From Paramecium octaurelia (lineage: Eukaryota > Ciliophora > Oligohymenophorea > Peniculida > Parameciidae), in the NCBI GenBank assembly GCA_905182995.1, contig CAJJDP010000035.1, forward strand, positions 200,681-264,680: a stretch of DNA of 64,000 nt, read 5' to 3'. Positions within the stretch are counted from its first letter, which is position 1. Every line of letters begins with the position of its first letter. Below are positions 23,636 through 35,595 of this stretch, piece after piece. A model generated the notes under the pieces. It searched no databases. It saw nothing but the letters and a program-made list of their open reading frames with translations, and was not told where the DNA came from. The translations under genes and the position numbers were made by a program.

Positions 23636-24983
23636 TTTTTATATATTATCTCTTAAAGATTCACTCATAATCTGTTACTCAATAAATTAAAAAGCATAAT
23701 ATATTTTTGAAATATTTTAGAATTTCTCTTCTACTTTAAACACTGTTCCTGAGCTGGTTTCCAATACTTAATAAAGGATAGAGAATGATTAATACATTTA
23801 ATTTAATATAAAAATTATTGTATTATAAAAATCACATACATTGCATATCTATTATTTTAGATTTATTTTAAATTCTATTCATATATGATCTGCTATAATC
23901 TTACATAGGGGAGCTTTAATTAAATAGAAGACAAGCTTAAATTTAATTTTAAAACCAATTTGGTTATAATAAGAGATAATGAGAAGAATATATAGGATTA
24001 TTAAACAAGTATGTTTTTGTGATTGTCTGTAAAATTTAGTAATACTTTTATATATATATATATTAGTATTTTTAGAAATTATTTATTTATAATGCAACAG
24101 AAAGAGAAGAGGAAAATGTAGCTGAATAAAAATAATAATGATTTTAGGCTTAAACATTTTACTACTTTTCTAATTTTATAAATATTCTCAAATATTTTAT
24201 TTATTGAACCAATATCTTCCCTCCCCATCAAATTTAAGAATATATTCATGAAATTTAAATAATGATTGCCTGTGTGATACTGTAAACAAGGTTATATTTA
24301 AAGCTTTAGCTTTATTGTACATAATTGCTTCAATGTCCATGCTAACAGAAGATGTGCATTCATCTATCGAATTATATTAGTAATGATACCTAAAATAGCA
24401 TATTATGGTTTATGATAGAATAATCTAGCCATTGCAATACGCTGTTTTTCTCCTCCACTTAAGACATCATTCCAATCATTTGCTGCATCCAAACCTCTCT
24501 CTCTATAGACTAAATATTCTAACTAAACATCTTCTAATAATTTTATCAGATCTTAGTCATTAATCTTTCTTCTTAACATCTACAATTTCGTATGAGGGTA
24601 AATGATTTAATCTCTGAGAGTTCCTGGGGGTAAATATGGTCTTTAAGGAATGTAAAATAACTTATCAATTGCAGGTCTATACAAGGTACCACCTTAGACT
24701 GGCCATAATGCTCCCAAAATTCTGAAAAGAGATGATTTTCCACAACCATTAGGTCCACTAATGATAACATTCATTCCGGGTGTGATTTTAAAACACATAC
24801 CCTTAATTAGAGTATCTCCATTTGGAGAAATGATTGGTACATTGTCGAATTCGATTATGTCTTAAGTTTGAATAATCTAAATTAAAAAATTAAGTTACCT
24901 AGCCTTTGTCTAATTAGATTGTCTAGTGCTTTCCTTAATCAATAACTACTTATCCGGTTTCATTTTCTTATTGGACCTAAGTT
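23636..24983 (-). repeat. 1,348-bp direct repeat, second copy
   Basis: Second copy of 22287-23634. Its left end holds only the first codons of pseudokinase copy D, cut by the N. Confidence 0.9.
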
Positions 24984-26216
24984 CTTTTATAATATCCAGA
25001 AGACAAATCAGATAATACTTCCTTTATTTCATAAACAACCCTAGTGTATCCAGCTAATTGTTATATTTCTTTATAACTGACAACCAATCTCCCAATTGCT
25101 TTTGCCAAATTAATCAAAAGTGAACTATTGCTAACATAATCTCTTGTAATTGCACTTTTATCGTTTCCAATTTTTTTTAAATATTCTTCCCTATTTGGTC
25201 CGAAAACTGGTAATCCCATAATTCCATATCCTGCCATAACTGCACCATATTTAACAAGCAGCCCATCAAAAATTCCCATAAATAATCTTAACTTGTTCAC
25301 TACTATCTAATGCTTATTAAGCTATTAATATGATTAATTAATCTTTAACTTTTCCCAATTTTATCCTTATAAAAATGCTACTTCTTCTGCATGATATAAC
25401 AATTGACTATGAACACTTCTATATTCACCTTCTAATTTTTAATCGATAGCAGTTAATTTACCAAATGCAGGAGACACAATTTTTAATAGTACTCCTGAAA
25501 AGAAATACCATAAGAACACGTACATGGGTCCTTAGTATCCAATTGAAACTGCTAATTTTTTTGAGAATAAAAATATATCCAAAATTGGTTTAGAAAAATT
25601 TGAGTAAATTTGAGACAATGAGTTAGCCCACTTCTCTATATCAGTTGTTAATCTCTAATCAGGGTTAGCAACACGACTATCTAAATTTGATACTTAATAA
25701 AAGATCATATTTTTGATGTATTGATCATGAAAGTATTCTGTTAATCTCCTTCTAAACCTGAGTGAAAGTGATTTATTTAGATATTCTAAATAACTATTTA
25801 CAAAACTTGCAGGCACAGCAACTAAACCTAATTGTACGATCTAAATTATATTATTCTCATACTTTTTTTATAAATTTTTCCAAATCACCATTGATAATTG
25901 TTTTAACTATTCTACCATTCAAAGATGAAATATATATACTCATCATAGTACGAATAAATAAAAACACTGTTAGAACACTCAAATCAAATACTTCCATGCT
26001 TTTAATTGAAGGAATAACAATTTTCAATAAATCTAAGATTCTGTTCATAAACACTTTGTCAACATTCCCTTGACCTTGTCTTCTAGGTATCTTTCTAGGC
26101 GACGACGCTTCTTTCTTTGATTTCAGAATCATTAAGATTAGCACCAAAACTGCCCCTGAAAGTGCCTTATTTTGAAATGATTAAGGCAGAGGAATCTTTG
26201 AAAGGACACTAGGCAT
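24188..26216 (-). CDS. ABCD-family half ABC transporter (peroxisomal type)
   Basis: A half-transporter of the PMP70/ABCD group, which moves very-long-chain acyl-CoAs into peroxisomes. 652 residues, normal for the family. The N-terminal membrane domain shows [20 protein letters not shown] and the EAA-like EEVAFLQG, followed by [18 protein letters not shown]. The nucleotide-binding domain has Walker [11 protein letters not shown]-loop [16 protein letters not shown], signature [14 protein letters not shown], Walker [13 protein letters not shown] and H-loop SHR. Introns of 22, 22 and 26 nt are in phase, one of them inside Walker B. The start ATG (26216) gives a basic, Pro-containing N-terminus before the first helix. 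It works as a dimer. Confidence 0.93.
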
Positions 26217-26880
26217 TAAAAATATTTAATTTATGATAATAATATTATTTAATTGGTCATCAAATGACAAGCCAAATAACTAAAAATAATAAATAAGAAT
26301 TTATTAATTTTATACATGTAGATAAAAAATGAATATTGTTTATTGAATGATTATAAATTATTTCAATTATTGTGATAATATATTATATTAAAGCAGCTGT
26401 TCAAAAATGGGTGTTTTCAATTTAATCCAAAATTCCTTGTTTTTCAAGTTAACTTACTTTTACTCTCATTAGAATTTTATCTGCATTTTGAACTAAACTT
26501 TTTCGTTTTAGTATTCCATATAAACAAAATATTATCCCTAATTTTTTGTGATTACCTGAATCAAACTGGTTAACAGTTTGTTTTATGTGTGAGATTTAAA
26601 TTGGCTTTAGTTTTGAATCGAGCTATGATTTATAGTATATAGTTTTATGTTTATAATGTTAATTATTCTGAATTATTTAGTTAATATGATATTTTTTAAT
26701 CCTATAAGTAATTATTTTGTAATCAAACGATATATATTAGTTGCAGACTACTTATCTAATTATATTAAGTAATTTATTTATTGAATTAGAAATCGAGAAA
26801 TAATCACTTGTAGGTTTCACTCTTTATAATTATTATAGTAATTTATTTTGTATATTGATATTTAAAATAATTCATCTTGT
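26217..26880. other. Intergenic, no gene recognised
   Basis: About 0.66 kb of AT-rich sequence between the ABC transporter start and the 3' end of the prion-like gene. Confidence 0.6.
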
Positions 26881-29208
26881 TCAGAAAATTACTAAATTCT
26901 TCATTTCTGCAGTTCTATCGATTTTATTTTGTGCATATTTTCCTTCCACGTAACATTTTAAAATGTACAAAGCATGCTCATCATGATTCTTGAATCCTTT
27001 GATATCTCTGTCTTTCCTAAACGAAAGCTTTTAGTCAATTAAAGGGGCACCTTATTTGTCAAGTAGTTATAAGTTTTTTAAGCTTTAATTGATAAATAAT
27101 GCTTCCAATAGGCTTTTATCATCCTACGCTGGTTGATTATTTTAAATTGAATTTTGAAAGTTGGTGGATCCTTATTAAGAAACTGGACTCTATTCGTTTA
27201 TATTTTTTTAATTTAAGAACTCTTAATAAGGCTATTGCTAGGCGGGAGGAGGAGGTGGAGGAGGTGGAGGGATCATCTACTGATTTCCTGATGTCTAATT
27301 GGAAGGATTTTGATATTCTAATTAATTGTTGTTAGGGATTGGATGAGAATATATAGATGTAGCTTATTTTAGATCTGGTATTGGTTATTAGACATTTGAA
27401 TTTTGTCTTACTATTTGAGCTTGGGTATTTTAATTATTTTGATCTAGACTAACCTAATATTATTCTTTAGGTTGATCTGGTACTTAGGCAACATTTTATG
27501 CAAATTAGGATGTAGCCAATTATTTTGATTCATATGATTAAGCTTAACCGCAAGAATATGGAGGAGCCTATTGATTTTGGGGGTTGTACTGTTAATTTGG
27601 ATTTGTGTTATAATTATTTTATTATTCAACAGGCTATTTTGGATCATTGTTAAAATTCTATATTGGATATGAGGGTGATATTTAATTAGGATAAACTTAA
27701 TTTTATTAGCTTTAATAATCTTGATTATTTTGAAGACTATATTAATATCCTTGAGTCGGAGGAAATTAGGCAATCTATTTAGGATGAGTAGGCTAAGAGG
27801 AATTTTAATATCCTGGAGGTTAAGACGTATTTTAATATCCTGGTGTTTAAGATGTATTTTAATATCCTGGAATTTAAGATGGATCTTAGTATCCTGGGGA
27901 CTATAAGGGATTTTAATATCCTGGAATTTAAGAGGGATCTTAGTATCCTGGGGATTAAGAGGGATTTTAATATCCTGGAATTTAAGAGGGATCTTAATAT
28001 CCTGGGGACTATAAGGGATTTTAATATCCTGGATTTTAAGAGGGATTTTAATATCCTGGGGACTATAAGGGATTCTAATAACTTGGGATTTATGAGGGAT
28101 TTTAATATCCTGGAGGCTAAGTGGAATTTTAATACCCTGAGGGTTGAGGTTAATAATTTGGGTAACCTTAATTTAGAGCTGACTAAGGTGGGACTGGTTA
28201 GTACTACTGTGTTTAAGCTGTTGTTTAATTGTTATAATTGTAAGTTGATGTCTATTGATACCCTACTATTGGTGGTTATGGAGGAGAAGAGTAGGGATTT
28301 GCTTAATTTTGACTATTATTGGAATAGCCTTATATTGATGGTTGAGGAACACTCGAATATGGATTTGAAGGTTGACCATAGATACTTTAATTGCTATAAT
28401 TATTGTAAGTTATCTATTAAGGCTGTTATTATTAATATGTATTTTATTGGGATTAATGTTTTTGATATTGTGAATCGGTCATGTTTAATTGTTGTTGATT
28501 TGGTGGGTATGATGAATAAGGATTTTAAGATGGTTATTGATAATTGTATTATGAAGTTACAACAATAGTATTTACTTGAGTTTGAGCCGGAGAATAAAGG
28601 TCATCATCATATAGATAAAATGTGAAAGCTGAATAATTAGTTGTATAAGGATGCCCATAATTGATAAGTTGAATTTAATGTGTTTGATTAAACTATGTCA
28701 AGTAGATGTCTTTAATAAATTGCTCATTAAATAGATCTATAAGATATTAGTTTATTATAAAAGGAGGAGTCTGGAAGGTTGTTTAAAAATACCCTATAAT
28801 AATATCTCTTAATGCAATAAGTTATGGAAAATTATTAATGGTAATAGCTGCATACTCTAGAGAAGCTATTTGGCTAGCAAGGTTTGGTTTCAAATTTCTG
28901 ATATTTCTATTAGTGTATTATATAATGTCTGCTTTAGTTATTAACTTTTAAACCAACCTAAAATTTCACATTATTTATTACTCTATTAAAAATCTATACA
29001 TTTTTTAGTCTCTGAAGTGACAAATCAACTCTTAAATCAGCCTTTACGCTAGAACGTAATTATTATGATGATGTGAATGATGATGAGTTGCATACCTATA
29101 TAACTAAGCCAACTGCATTTCTTTTTGTTAGACCTATTAATGCTCAATGGTTTCTCTCAAAGCAGCCTATTCAATAACAATGTGGCATTGCGGAACAAAA
29201 TATTCCAT
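26881..29208 (-). CDS. Prion-like Q/N/P/Y-rich protein with nonapeptide repeats and IST1-like N-terminus
   Basis: A 767-residue minus-strand protein. About 165 residues at the N-terminus are helical and resemble the IST1 domain of ESCRT-III regulators (LASQIASLEYAAITINNFPQ then LIALRDIIIGYF), after a His-rich loop (THHHSHHHNN). Next comes a Gln/Asn/Tyr/Pro/Ser region with repeated NPYSS motifs, then about a dozen 9-residue repeats of the type PGYQNPSQI or PGYQNPLQS (27795-28127), then more Q/N-rich sequence, a run of nine prolines and a charged C-terminus (KLSFRKDRDIKGFKNHDEHA). One 24-nt intron (GTAATAAAT...TTTTAG) removes the only in-frame TGA. Stop is TGA (26883-26881). The IST1 link is tentative; the repeat protein itself is clear. 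Confidence 0.8.
27795..28127 (-). repeat. 27-bp tandem coding repeat (about 12 units)
   Basis: Units of 27 bp encode PGYQNPSQI and variants (N/D at position 5, S/L at 7, I/S/T at 9). Alternate units tend to alternate QI and QS endings, hinting that an 18-residue pair was also duplicated. The period matches the reading frame, so units can be gained or lost without a frameshift. Confidence 0.9.
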
Positions 29209-29252
29209 TTATTAAATAATTCATCAAAAAAATCATAATATTGGGATAAATA
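27871..29252 (-). repeat. 1,382-bp direct repeat, first copy
   Basis: Recurs at 29254-30635. It starts inside the 27-bp repeats and runs past the start codon of the prion-like gene. Confidence 0.9.
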
Positions 29253-29253
29253 N
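29253..29253. other. Single-N assembly join 5
   Basis: One N between two 1,382-bp copies of the same sequence. Confidence 0.9.
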
Positions 29254-30591
29254 AATTTAAGATGGATCTTAGTATCCTGGGGACTATAAGGGATTTTAAT
29301 ATCCTGGAATTTAAGAGGGATCTTAGTATCCTGGGGATTAAGAGGGATTTTAATATCCTGGAATTTAAGAGGGATCTTAATATCCTGGGGACTATAAGGG
29401 ATTTTAATATCCTGGATTTTAAGAGGGATTTTAATATCCTGGGGACTATAAGGGATTCTAATAACTTGGGATTTATGAGGGATTTTAATATCCTGGAGGC
29501 TAAGTGGAATTTTAATACCCTGAGGGTTGAGGTTAATAATTTGGGTAACCTTAATTTAGAGCTGACTAAGGTGGGACTGGTTAGTACTACTGTGTTTAAG
29601 CTGTTGTTTAATTGTTATAATTGTAAGTTGATGTCTATTGATACCCTACTATTGGTGGTTATGGAGGAGAAGAGTAGGGATTTGCTTAATTTTGACTATT
29701 ATTGGAATAGCCTTATATTGATGGTTGAGGAACACTCGAATATGGATTTGAAGGTTGACCATAGATACTTTAATTGCTATAATTATTGTAAGTTATCTAT
29801 TAAGGCTGTTATTATTAATATGTATTTTATTGGGATTAATGTTTTTGATATTGTGAATCGGTCATGTTTAATTGTTGTTGATTTGGTGGGTATGATGAAT
29901 AAGGATTTTAAGATGGTTATTGATAATTGTATTATGAAGTTACAACAATAGTATTTACTTGAGTTTGAGCCGGAGAATAAAGGTCATCATCATATAGATA
30001 AAATGTGAAAGCTGAATAATTAGTTGTATAAGGATGCCCATAATTGATAAGTTGAATTTAATGTGTTTGATTAAACTATGTCAAGTAGATGTCTTTAATA
30101 AATTGCTCATTAAATAGATCTATAAGATATTAGTTTATTATAAAAGGAGGAGTCTGGAAGGTTGTTTAAAAATACCCTATAATAATATCTCTTAATGCAA
30201 TAAGTTATGGAAAATTATTAATGGTAATAGCTGCATACTCTAGAGAAGCTATTTGGCTAGCAAGGTTTGGTTTCAAATTTCTGATATTTCTATTAGTGTA
30301 TTATATAATGTCTGCTTTAGTTATTAACTTTTAAACCAACCTAAAATTTCACATTATTTATTACTCTATTAAAAATCTATACATTTTTTAGTCTCTGAAG
30401 TGACAAATCAACTCTTAAATCAGCCTTTACGCTAGAACGTAATTATTATGATGATGTGAATGATGATGAGTTGCATACCTATATAACTAAGCCAACTGCA
30501 TTTCTTTTTGTTAGACCTATTAATGCTCAATGGTTTCTCTCAAAGCAGCCTATTCAATAACAATGTGGCATTGCGGAACAAAATATTCCAT
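29254..30591 (-). pseudogene. Prion-like/IST1-like gene, truncated duplicate
   Basis: Second copy of the 5' part of the gene at 26881-29208: start codon at 30591, IST1-like region, Q/N-rich region and part of the nonapeptide repeats, cut by the N at 29253. No difference from the first copy was noticed. Probably the same gene assembled twice. Confidence 0.75.
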
Positions 30592-30635
30592 TTATTAAAT
30601 AATTCATCAAAAAAATCATAATATTGGGATAAATA

Positions 30636-31039
30636 CTGAGAAATGATAATAAAATAGAAAATCATTATTTCCATAAGTTTTAAACAATAACTCAAGGTCA
30701 AGATTCTTGAATATTTCAATAACAACTTTTATTCAGCTTAATGATTTCTATAATAAAATAATAGTAGTATTAGGAAAACATTTAAACTTTCTTAGAAATA
30801 TGGAATAATAAAATTTGATCTAATATTTTCAATTAGTATCACTGCATCATGTATAAATTCTTTAAATTCTAATACATTCTCATTTAATAAAATAAACAAG
30901 TTATGGAAGAATGAATTAACAGAAATTCAATTTAGTAATGAGAATAATTAATAAAAATACATTAATTAATCAAAATGAATGTGAATAGGAGAAAGAAGTT
31001 GATCTTCGATTAATTAAATAATTTTAATTTTAATACTAC
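30636..31039. other. Intergenic, no gene recognised
   Basis: About 0.4 kb of AT-rich sequence upstream of the prion-like gene and downstream of the PHD gene. Confidence 0.6.
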
Positions 31040-33790
31040 TCACATTAATGTTGTTGTTCCATTCTAATTATTTATTTATTATTATAAAGTGTCATTCTTC
31101 GTTATTGGTTACTTTGAGTATAAATATTTATATCCTTTTGTTGTTTTAAATTATTCTAAGAATACGTCTTAACCTCCACATTAAGCTGCTGATTCATAAT
31201 TTAACGCGAATCGTCTATGAATATTGTGAATAAGGATTACCTATAATAAGTTTGTAGTAATAAATCTTGTAAGTCTTTTCCACAATGTAAAACACATTTA
31301 ATTCGAACATTCAATTAACCAAACTTTTGTTCTTCAAAACATTATTCTATGTCTTCGCTCTCTATATTAATGGTTAGACCATGAAGGTATGCACATAAAG
31401 GATGGAATGCGTGTCTACAAGGGATTGTCTCATTGCCGAAACAAGTAAATCGAAATCCTATAATGAAAAAATCAATACCCTTGTCATCGCCACAAATAGC
31501 ACATTACGGAGTACTTGTTTCATTGTCCTTACAAATTTGCTTAATATCATTCTTACTATTTCTCACTTTATAAACACCTTTTTTTATAATGACTAAATTT
31601 GTTAGCAGCAAGCATGAAACATGATAAAATTGATTATCAATTTGTTTTTATGGGAGCCCTAATTTTTTACAAATTCTACATTTTGCTGGATCTGAAATAA
31701 ACAAATATATTACTCCTTTTTGTTGTACCAGATTTGTTTTGTTCAAATAAACATGCATCACAAAGGACATCTTATTCATCAAGATTTCCTATAAAACAAT
31801 AACAAATTTTGTGGAATGATGTTGAGCATCTACCACAATAGATTACTGGATTAAAATCTGTATAATGATAATCAAAACATATTTTGCAGTCAGTATCAAG
31901 TGGTTTTGAATTTTCTTTAGAATGAATTTTCTTCTTTTTTAACTAAGCTTTTTATGAGGATTGAGAATCTAAATTTAAACAAGGGTAAAATGTATTTAGA
32001 ACATCTTTCTGCTTGTCCTTATATCCATTAATAAAGGCTTTGACAATTTGCGACCATTTTAATAAATCCATAATCATTTGTTGTTTTTTTTTGAGGGTCT
32101 TCATTGTCTATTGATCTTTAGTAGTCACTATTTAATTGTTTATATTTTCTCTCATTTAATTATTCTCCTAAACTACTTCATTCAAATCTTCCTTTAATGC
32201 ATGATATACAATATCTAATTATTCGACTGTCTCATTTTCAATATCCAATTATAATTCTAAAAGTTGGTAATACGATTTTATTTTATCTTCCAATATTAAG
32301 CATTGATCGAAATCCTCCTGGCTTAATTCGCAGGATTCATGAAAAATAAGACTTTTTCCTACTGGCTCCTTTTTAGCAAATTTATATTAGTACTTCATTT
32401 TCAGAAATTTACGAATTTCTTTAAAAAGGGACACTTTCTGATGGATATCTATAAAGTCTTAGATTTGTTAGGATCTATCCTTTGGTATTCGTTCGACCAA
32501 TTTAATCAGTGAGATTATATCGTATGAATCTAAAAGATTGTTTTACAATTAGTGTACTAATAGGAAGATTGTGAAGTTCGAAAAACTACATTCATGGAGT
32601 CTCTATAAAGATATTTTAACTAAATTATTGGTTCTATCCATAAATCAAAGCAATACCAAAATTACTCGCGTCTGAAATATCCAAAAGCTCCTAATCTTAA
32701 GGTTATTCATGCCATTAAAATAAGTTTTCAAAGTCTTCTTATTAAGTTAAAGGCATTTTTTTTTCCCCTATGAAAAACACTTCGTTTATCTTGTCCCACC
32801 ATTTTGCAATAGATTAATCTCTCTTTGTTTCTCTCTCTTACCTTGGAAATTCAGGATCTTCCACAGAAATTTTAGTTATCTAAGGAAATATTTATTATTT
32901 AATAATTGTGTTCTTCTGAATCTCTATTTATATCTATTATTATATTGGCTATTATATTTAAGATAATATCTAAGGCTTTATTTGTTACTGTTATTAATGA
33001 TTTTAATGCTGAATTTCATAATTTAATGTCTGTGGTGTCTTAGACTCTATTTCTATCTGAGGCTAGCTCTACAGCTTTTTTTAATAGGCTTGACTGACCA
33101 AATCATTGGTTATTATGTTCTTCTGAATAACTAGAAGACTTTTCTTGGTCTACATAGGTTTTATGATTTCGGAAATCGATTTTTTTGATTCCGACTCTTC
33201 TCCATCGCTAAACTTCAAATTTTTGCTGGAACGCCTTGATTTTTTTCTGTGGGAACGAGATCTTTTGTGAGAATGCTTCTTTTTGTGTTTCTTTTTATGC
33301 TTAGATCGATGATGCGAATGTGGTTCTTCCTATTATTCCTTCTAAACTAAGTAAGAGTTATATAGGGAATTCACTGCTTCATCTAAATCAGTAACAACAT
33401 TTTAGATTGAATCATGGTATGAGCAAAATATCAATAACTAAGGAGGGCGGTGGCCATTCTCTTCAGTCTTAGATATTATAGGGTTGTCTACACAATCAAA
33501 GTGAAAGCTCTTTTGACATAAACTTTTACGAATTACACATTCTAATTATACCTCTGTGAACAATGAATAACTTATTTATAGTTTTTTTTCCCACATATTG
33601 AACAATGTTGCAAGTATTCCTTGTAAAATAATTTTTCATTGACTGCCAACCGATTATTCCAATCAGATTTGTAAAATAATAGGCACTTTTTATGGATATA
33701 CTCGTAATCCCTGGAGGATTTGAAATGAGGAAGCAATTTCACTAATCCTTCTGATTTCCTTCCACACGCAACACAATTTTAAAATACCAT
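31040..33790 (-). CDS. Multi-PHD / extended-PHD chromatin protein (about 881 aa)
   Basis: Likely a histone-tail reader in a chromatin complex. The N-terminus is an extended PHD module: a zinc knuckle CVACGRKSEGL...HKKC, then CSICGKK and CVIRKSLCQKSFHFDC, ending FCSYHD. A strongly basic linker follows with KHKKKHKKKHSHKRSRSH, then Gln-rich sequence and a long coiled coil. The C-terminal half repeats the plan: PHD (CKICFDYH...CGRCSTSFHKIC...CDAC), zinc knuckle (CRICKKLGLP...YHVSC) and a second extended PHD (CAICGDD...CRHAFHPLCAYLHG...CVLHC), the arrangement of BRPF/JADE/AF10 proteins. Five introns (20, 20, 17, 22 and 26 nt) make the frame consistent. Some acceptors are inferred only from phase. 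Confidence 0.85.
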
Positions 33791-35073
33791 TAATTATAAT
33801 TATTTTTATATCTCATCTTTTCATGTATTCTAATTAATTATAAACAGAAGTATACATAAGTTATAAAACCACAATATATTTTGTATTAATAGCAACTTTA
33901 TTATATCTTCATTCATTCTTATTTACTTTTTAATTTAGAATTATAAGCCATTTTAAAAGTGTTTTATTAATTTTAAGTAAGTATTTGGAAGAATTTCTTA
34001 ATCTAAGAATTAAATAATTTACTTACACATATATAATAAATTAAAGCATTTCTTTAATTTTAATCATTATTTTAACTAATTTAAATGAATAGATCTATTC
34101 AAATTGATTATAAGTATTCGTTATTGCACTTAAATTGATTCTCTTTCAAGAATTTTAGTTGAATTGCGCTGGATGAATTAATAGTTTTCTGCATTAATCT
34201 AATAAATCTATTCATAATTAATACATGTTTTAAGGATAATTAATTGATATTTCAATTTAATTTTGATATGAAATAGACTACAATTTTCTTATAGTTGATT
34301 TTGAACTTGCACCTTTAAAATAATTTTATCAATCTTTTAATTTAAGATTTTAGTTATGGAATTGTTATCTATACTATAAAATTTGATATAAATTAACTCT
34401 GTCTGTCTACACAAAATAGTCCATAAATTTTAATCCAAGTATAAAATATTAAAATTTCAAATACTTAATTTTAAATTGTATTTAGTTGTAAGTATATTAA
34501 TACTGGCTTATCTTAGAACTTCAATATACACATCGCTATATTATAGATTTATCATAATTAGAAGTATATATTCATAAATTTGACACTATAATTCAATGAG
34601 TTGGTTTTTTAAAAAATAATTCTAATTTGTAATGAATTTCATGTGTGATGTTATTAAAGGATTAGAAAATACTTTAAATTGCAATTTATAGCCTAAAGTT
34701 ACTATTGATGATTATAAAATAATCAAATAATGATCTTTAATATTGATATTAATTCAAATGTGTTTATATCCAAATTACTTTACCAAACTAAACTTGACTA
34801 AAAGTAATAGGATAAAATAATTGACAGAGTATAATCTTTATGTAGCCCTAAATTTATAATGAACTTTTAATTTTATGAGCCACTAGACCAAGACCACTAT
34901 TCTTTTAATTATTAATGTTATAATAGTAATAAAAAAATTAAAAATTGTAGTTTTAAAATAATCATTTGTAATATTTTCAGTGCTCAAAAGACCTTAAATA
35001 TTTTATTTTGTCTTATAAAAAACTACTTATATAGTTTTATATAATTCATTATGATTTTACTTTTACTATTTTC
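33791..35073. other. Intergenic, no gene recognised
   Basis: The longest gene-poor stretch in the window (1.3 kb), very AT-rich. I see no motif, repeat or RNA structure that I can support. Confidence 0.5.
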
Positions 35074-35353
35074 TCAAATATTAGACTTTTTAAACATAAA
35101 CAATATATTCACATCACTTTATAAACTCAGGTCTTTCTATTGAAATTAAGTGTCTATAGTTTTTAGGGTTGTCTCTAATTCATCTTTACTAATTCCAATT
35201 GATTATTAGAATTTTTTTTGTAATTTTTCTTAAATCACATTCAATAATTTTATAATTTTTACAATCACTTGCTAGTTTATGGAATTTATTCTTTCTTACT
35301 CTAATTAAGTGAGTCACCAGTAGTTCATTAATAAATAATTTTTCAATATTCAT
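35074..35353 (-). pseudogene. Possible gene remnant
   Basis: ATG at 35353 opens MNIEKLFINELLVTHLIRVRKNK... for about 60 codons. A different frame then continues with SIGISKDELETTLKTIDTQF to TGA (35076-35074). The shift lies near a run of eight A and no GT donor is available, so this looks like a frameshifted remnant or a sequencing error in a small gene. Confidence 0.3.
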
Positions 35354-35595
35354 TTTGCATCTTCATATGAGACTATACAAAATGATATATGAGAATTGAG
35401 CTAAAGTATAGCTACAGTATTTTTAGGTAGGTCCTGTGATTATTTAACAATGCTTTTTTCTTATTCAATTTAATTAAGAATATTTATTTTAAATATTTTA
35501 TTATTTACAGAACCCAATATTAAATGTTTTTGTGATATCATAATTATACTTTTATATGGTTTTTTAATTATTGGACAAACACGTAAATTTTATGG

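Noticed and set aside
27795-28127. Regular 27-bp repeats considered as a CRISPR array or satellite
   Set aside because: There are no unique spacers, the period is a codon multiple inside a eukaryotic coding frame and the flanks are coding.
27099-28625. A 508-codon plus-strand frame with 9-residue FNILEFKRD-type repeats
   Set aside because: It is the antisense of the prion-like gene. The minus strand gives Q/N/P-rich protein with polyproline and continues in the same frame beyond both ends of the plus frame. The plus frame is open only because the minus codons rarely create TGA on the other strand.
30399-30710. Plus-strand open frame SDKSTLKSAFTLER...
   Set aside because: It overlaps in antisense the start codon and N-terminal exon of the IST1-like/prion-like gene and has no start codon of its own.
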